From DASPXY01 sp038227745 (GTDB taxonomy: Bacteria > Planctomycetota > Planctomycetia > Gemmatales > Gemmataceae), in assembly GCA_038227745.1 (NCBI GenBank), contig JBBRPS010000386.1:1-9477 (forward strand): DNA of 9,477 nt. The letters are read 5' to 3'. The notes under the pieces were generated by a model. That model saw only the letters and a program-made list of their open reading frames with translations, ran no database searches and was not told where the DNA came from. The translations under genes and the position numbers were made by a program. Below are positions 7,101-9,477 of the stretch, one piece after another (the first letter of the stretch is position 1; the number at the start of each line of letters is the position of its first letter).

Positions 7101-9468
7101 GCACAAAGACGTCTCCCAGGGCGCTGACTACCCCATAGGCCAGGTCTGCTGGGATGACGCCGTGCGCTTCTGCGAGTGGCTGAGCCGCAAGGAAAAGAAG
7201 GCGTACCGCCTGCCCACCGAGGCCGAGTGGGAGTGGGCCTGCCGGGCCGGCAGCACGGCCGAGTATTTCTTTGGCGCCGACGCCGCCCGCCTCAGTGAGT
7301 ACGCCTGGAACGCGGAGAATTCCGGGGACAAATCGCACCCCGTGGGTCGCCTGAAACCGAACGTCTGGGGCCTGTACGACACGCTCGGCAACGTGGCCGA
7401 GTTCTGCGCGGACTGGTGTGGGGACTACCCGGCCGGGGAGGGGGGCGCCGTCGTGGTTGCCGACCCGCGCGGCCCCGGGACGGGGAGGTTCCGGGTGATC
7501 CGCGGCGGCGGCTACATCGACAAGCCGGGGGTCGCGGACCGCTACTCCGGGACCGCGGCCTTCACCATGAGCCACTTCGGCTTCCGCGTGGTGTGCGAGG
7601 TGACGGGGGCGGGAGGCGCCGGGGCGGCGCAGCGCGTCGCCACCCTGATCGCCGCGGACACGAAACACTATCGGGCCTGGCTGGAGCGGATGCGGCAGGC
7701 CGGCTACCGGCCGACGTTCATCCACACCCACCGGGACAACAACAACGAGGCGCGCCACGTCGCCATCGCGGTCCGCGACGGCAAGGACTTCGCCTGGGAG
7801 GCCACCGTGGGGCTCGCCCAGGAGGCGGACCAGCGGACGTTCGCCGATCTGACCGCCCGGGGCTACTCCCCTCTGAGCGGCAGCGGCTGCCAGGTCGGCG
7901 ACGGCCTCCGTTACGACTCGGTGTACGTCCGCGACGGCCGGGGCGGCCGCTCCGTCCTTGTCGTCGATAGCCCCGCCGCGTGCGCGGCACGGCTGCAGGA
8001 GATGGCCCGGTCGCGACTGCGTCCGGCGGAGATCCGCAGCTACCACCTCGGCAAAGACCGGCGCCTCCACATCTTCGCCGAGCCCGACGACGGCACCCCT
8101 TACCTGGCCCGGTTCGACATGACCGCCGGCCAGTACAAGGCGTTCCTCGCCGAGGGCAAGGCCGGGGGGTATCGGCCGGTCAGCGCCACGGGCTACGGCA
8201 TCGGTGCGGACCAGACACTCTTCGCCGCCGTGCTGCTCAAGGACAATCCCAGGCTGGAATGGGTGGAAAAGCACAGCCTGCTGCTCCCGCGGATGATCCA
8301 GGAGAACGACCAGCGGGTGGCGGCGGGGTTCCGGCCGGTCGTCCTTGCCGGCTACCCGTTCCCGAAAGGGCTCCACTACCTCGGCATCTGGGTCAAGGAC
8401 GACCTGGCCGACCCGCCGCTGCCGCGGACCGGCCCGTTCCGGCAGGACCTGGCCGCCTTCGACCGGGTGATGCAGCGGTTTCTGCGCGAGGGGGACATCC
8501 CGGCGGGCACGCTGGCGGTGATCAAAGGCGGCCAACTGGTCCTGTGGCGGGGGTACGGCCACGCCGACCGCGAGCGCACACGGCCCATCTCGCCCGGCGC
8601 CCCCCTACGGCTGGCGAGCCTCAGCAAGCCGATCACGGCGGCGGCCATCCGCAAGCTGATCCGCGAGGGCAAGCTGCGGCCCGACGCCCGGGTGTACGCC
8701 CTCCTCCTGGGGCTGGCGCCGCCGCGCGGCCGGAAACTGGACCCGCGCTGGAAGAACGTGGCCGTGCAGCACCTGCTCGACCACCAGGGCGGCTGGGACT
8801 CGGAGGCGACGTTCGACCCGATGTTCCGCCCCCTGGTGATCGCGACAGCGCTGGGGAAACCGGGGCCGGCGACGGCTGAGGACGTCGTCCACTACATGGC
8901 GGGCGAGCCGCTGCAGTTCGCCCCCGGCAGCAAGACGGTCTACTCGAACTTCGGCTACTGCCTGCTGGGGCGCGTGATCGAAAAGGTCACGGGGCAGACG
9001 TACATCGATTACGTGCAGAAGGAGATCGCGGCGCTGCTGGGCCTCAAGAGCGTGGCGCTGGCGCGGACGCTGCCTGCCGACCGTGCCGACAAGGAGCCGT
9101 TCTACGCCGACCCCGGGACCGGGCGGAACGTGATGAAGCCCGGGAGCAAGGAAGAGGTGCCGGCGCCCGACGGCACGTTTTTCATGGAGGCGCTGGACGC
9201 GCACGGCGGCCTGATCGCGTCGGCCCAGGACTACGCGAAGTTCATGAAGGTGTACGGACTCGATGGCGACCTGGCGAAGGAGGGGGCCTCGGAGAGTTTC
9301 TTCGGGAGCCTGCCGGGGACGTGGACGGTGGCGCTGCGGCGGCCGAACGGCACGATCATCGTGGCGCTGTTCAACCACTCGCCCGACCCGGCCCGGTTCG
9401 ACGCCTCGCGGATTCGCGAGCTATTGAGCGAAGCCGATGACGAGTCCCAGGCCCGCGCCGTGGAGTAG
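4111..9468 (+). CDS. Zinc-finger/Ser-Thr kinase/WD40/FGE-like/BTRD1-like/beta-lactamase-like fusion protein
   Basis: This is one uninterrupted 1785-residue frame. An anti-sigma-type finger H32-x3-C36-x2-C39 is followed by a Hanks kinase (131-398): G-Q-G-G-M-G loop, Lys161, Glu180, H-R-D-I-K-P-S-N (253-260), D-L-G in place of D-F-G (273-275), A-P-E (303-305). All catalytic residues are present. After an R/P-rich stretch, one helix (452-472) anchors it; basic residues before the helix suggest the kinase is cytosolic and the rest exported. Next come a beta-rich segment (473-552), seven WD40 blades (569-886), an FGE-like domain (917-1163), five BTRD1-like repeats (1183-1430) and a serine hydrolase of the class C beta-lactamase fold (about 1446-1757; S1503-x-x-K1506, Y1611-S-N1613). 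The start ATG has a weak GGGG 9 nt upstream. It was preferred to the GTG at 3988, whose extension crosses the inverted repeat. It follows the ECF gene and is probably co-regulated. The kinase call is firm; substrates are unknown. Confidence 0.93.
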   Translation: MKPVTACLSLDELFAYGVGDLSTEQLEAAERHLDECQACQSRLAAVAPRRDAFAALVPQAKNAPPFNEAECRQVIDVLAQSPPSAAASRETPGEGTEYATVGQGAESRAAAQRQPPPPKKHADEPPTQLREYRLLEKIGQGGMGAVYRATHTRLDKVVALKVLPAESMHDPGAVARFEREMKAVGRLDHPNIVRATDAGEVDGVHFLVMEYVEGANLSDLVNAYGPLPVADACELVRQAAVGLDNAHANGLVHRDIKPSNLFLTPAGTLKVLDLGLALLQESQSPGPDRTERGMLLGTFDYLAPEQGDDAHGVDGRADLYSLGCTLYHLLTGHPPFHGSACLTPAQKLKAHALAPVPPVREKRPDVPEALAAVLTRLLAKDPAARFGRAAEVAEALAPLTAGADLPALLGGVRPSDPGGVRTTLATATPRGASAATPPGQRAPRPPRRRLQTAVAAGALLALAGALVGGFVLRVETPSGVLEIKTVDDQVKVIVEKGGERVTVIDLKTKKQIPLEAGKYQLRLGDGGDRLELDPRDVVLERNGKAVAYITRRPARPVVLAPPPAAPPGEVRRLNGHTAQINAVAVTPDGKFAVSGGLDSTVRVWDVAGGRELRRCEGFTEHVWGLALAPDGAHVLAGGGDKFDDAGNWADGSDYALHLCAVATGKEVRRLAGHTRAVGCVAFSPDGRRALSGGFDGTVRLWDVAAGRELRRFEPGGVVHAVTFSPDGRRAVTGGSDRKVRLWDLETGLPVRTFAGLGHTASVLTVTFSPDGRHVLSGGLDQSLRLWEAATGKELPRFGRQPTAVLGASFSADGRRALTASGARATKEDAYVPAGFDHLVRLWDVATGRELYRCEGHTSSVIAAVFTPDGHHALSSCSDRTVRLWRLPDPLKAAPFTPDDAREMQRRWAAAAGKPAQVTNSLGMKLTLVPPGEIALAATYRALITRPFYVGAHEVTVAQFRKFVAETNYKTRAEASGEGGIVVAVGREGEQKPEYTWRHKDVSQGADYPIGQVCWDDAVRFCEWLSRKEKKAYRLPTEAEWEWACRAGSTAEYFFGADAARLSEYAWNAENSGDKSHPVGRLKPNVWGLYDTLGNVAEFCADWCGDYPAGEGGAVVVADPRGPGTGRFRVIRGGGYIDKPGVADRYSGTAAFTMSHFGFRVVCEVTGAGGAGAAQRVATLIAADTKHYRAWLERMRQAGYRPTFIHTHRDNNNEARHVAIAVRDGKDFAWEATVGLAQEADQRTFADLTARGYSPLSGSGCQVGDGLRYDSVYVRDGRGGRSVLVVDSPAACAARLQEMARSRLRPAEIRSYHLGKDRRLHIFAEPDDGTPYLARFDMTAGQYKAFLAEGKAGGYRPVSATGYGIGADQTLFAAVLLKDNPRLEWVEKHSLLLPRMIQENDQRVAAGFRPVVLAGYPFPKGLHYLGIWVKDDLADPPLPRTGPFRQDLAAFDRVMQRFLREGDIPAGTLAVIKGGQLVLWRGYGHADRERTRPISPGAPLRLASLSKPITAAAIRKLIREGKLRPDARVYALLLGLAPPRGRKLDPRWKNVAVQHLLDHQGGWDSEATFDPMFRPLVIATALGKPGPATAEDVVHYMAGEPLQFAPGSKTVYSNFGYCLLGRVIEKVTGQTYIDYVQKEIAALLGLKSVALARTLPADRADKEPFYADPGTGRNVMKPGSKEEVPAPDGTFFMEALDAHGGLIASAQDYAKFMKVYGLDGDLAKEGASESFFGSLPGTWTVALRRPNGTIIVALFNHSPDPARFDASRIRELLSEADDESQARAVE
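5815..6768 (+). repeat. Seven WD40 repeats within the fusion protein
   Basis: Residues 569-886 hold seven units with the pattern G-H-T...F-S-P-D-G-R...S-G-G-x-D-x-x-V-R-L-W-D. The conserved W-D or L-W ends fall near residues 604, 658 (divergent, L-H-L-C), 701, 742, 786, 842 and 884. Seven units suffice for a closed propeller. Blades 2 and 6 carry insertions (about residues 640-655 and 821-835). Such propellers bind proteins or other ligands; here the propeller lies just after the membrane helix, on the predicted outer side. Confidence 0.88.
7657..8400 (+). repeat. Five BTRD1-like tandem repeats within the fusion protein
   Basis: Residues 1183-1430 contain five degenerate units marked by G-Y-R-P (1198), G-Y-S-P (1251), L-R-P (1303), G-Y-R-P (1353) and G-F-R-P (1406), a period of 51-53 residues. 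Each unit has an amphipathic helix, the turn motif, then two or three beta strands ending in a V-x-V-x-D or W-V-K-D type strand. This matches what is known of Bacterial Tandem Repeat Domain 1, which precedes serine beta-lactamase-like domains in polyglycine-hydrolase-type proteins. The family name is from recognition, not from a search. Confidence 0.7.
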
Positions 9469-9477
9469 GCGCAGTCA

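Noticed and set aside
6859..7599. Active formylglycine-generating enzyme for sulfatases
   Set aside because: Both catalytic cysteines are replaced and no sulfatase gene is nearby, so only the fold is claimed.
5353..8562. Minus-strand open frame of 1069 codons inside the fusion gene
   Set aside because: It is low-complexity R/A/G/P/V-rich and antisense to well-recognised WD40 and FGE-like domains. Such long antisense frames are expected in GC-rich genes.
8446..9381. Beta-lactam resistance gene
   Set aside because: The domain is the C-terminal part of a membrane kinase fusion, preceded by BTRD1-like repeats, and its third motif is atypical; peptide hydrolysis or esterase activity is more likely.

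Overview
The window looks like chromosomal DNA of a planctomycete, most likely of the Gemmata group. This rests on the very high GC content, an ECF sigma factor of the planctomycete type (S-F-H-G-W-L-W-T-I-T signature) paired with a membrane-anchored Hanks-type Ser/Thr kinase, kinase fusions to WD40 and sulfatase-modifying-factor domains, and intergenic GC-rich palindromes. The assignment is inferred from domain architecture only; no rRNA or other phylogenetic marker is present.

Layout. (1) Positions 1-1641, minus strand: the N-terminal 547 residues of a multi-pass membrane sensor histidine kinase, cut by the window edge just after its GAF domain begins. (2) Positions 1642-2263: a divergent intergenic region, partly AT-richer than its surroundings. 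It holds a sigma-70-like promoter for the kinase, two oppositely oriented copies of one 18-bp palindrome, and a sigma-54-like -24/-12 element pointing at the next gene. (3) Positions 2264-3130, plus: an alpha/beta hydrolase with a complete Ser-Asp-His triad. (4) Positions 3131-3323: a terminator-like hairpin, a 68-bp double-palindrome element, and a promoter whose spacer is a perfect palindrome. (5) Positions 3324-3941, plus: an ECF sigma factor. (6) Positions 3942-4110: a perfect 28-bp inverted repeat with a 22-nt loop. (7) Positions 4111-9468, plus: one uninterrupted 1785-residue protein carrying, in order, an anti-sigma-type zinc finger, a Ser/Thr kinase, one membrane helix, seven WD40 blades, a formylglycine-generating-enzyme-like domain without catalytic cysteines, five ~52-residue repeats resembling BTRD1, and a serine beta-lactamase-like hydrolase domain.

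How the parts may work together. The sigma factor and the giant kinase most likely form a signalling pair. The cytosolic HxxxCxxC finger and kinase could hold or modify the sigma factor, while the WD40, FGE-like, repeat and hydrolase domains project outside the cytoplasm and sense, bind or cut a polymer. The order repeats then serine hydrolase resembles secreted polyglycine hydrolases, which is the most unusual feature of the window. The histidine kinase and alpha/beta hydrolase are divergent neighbours with no visible functional tie to the pair.
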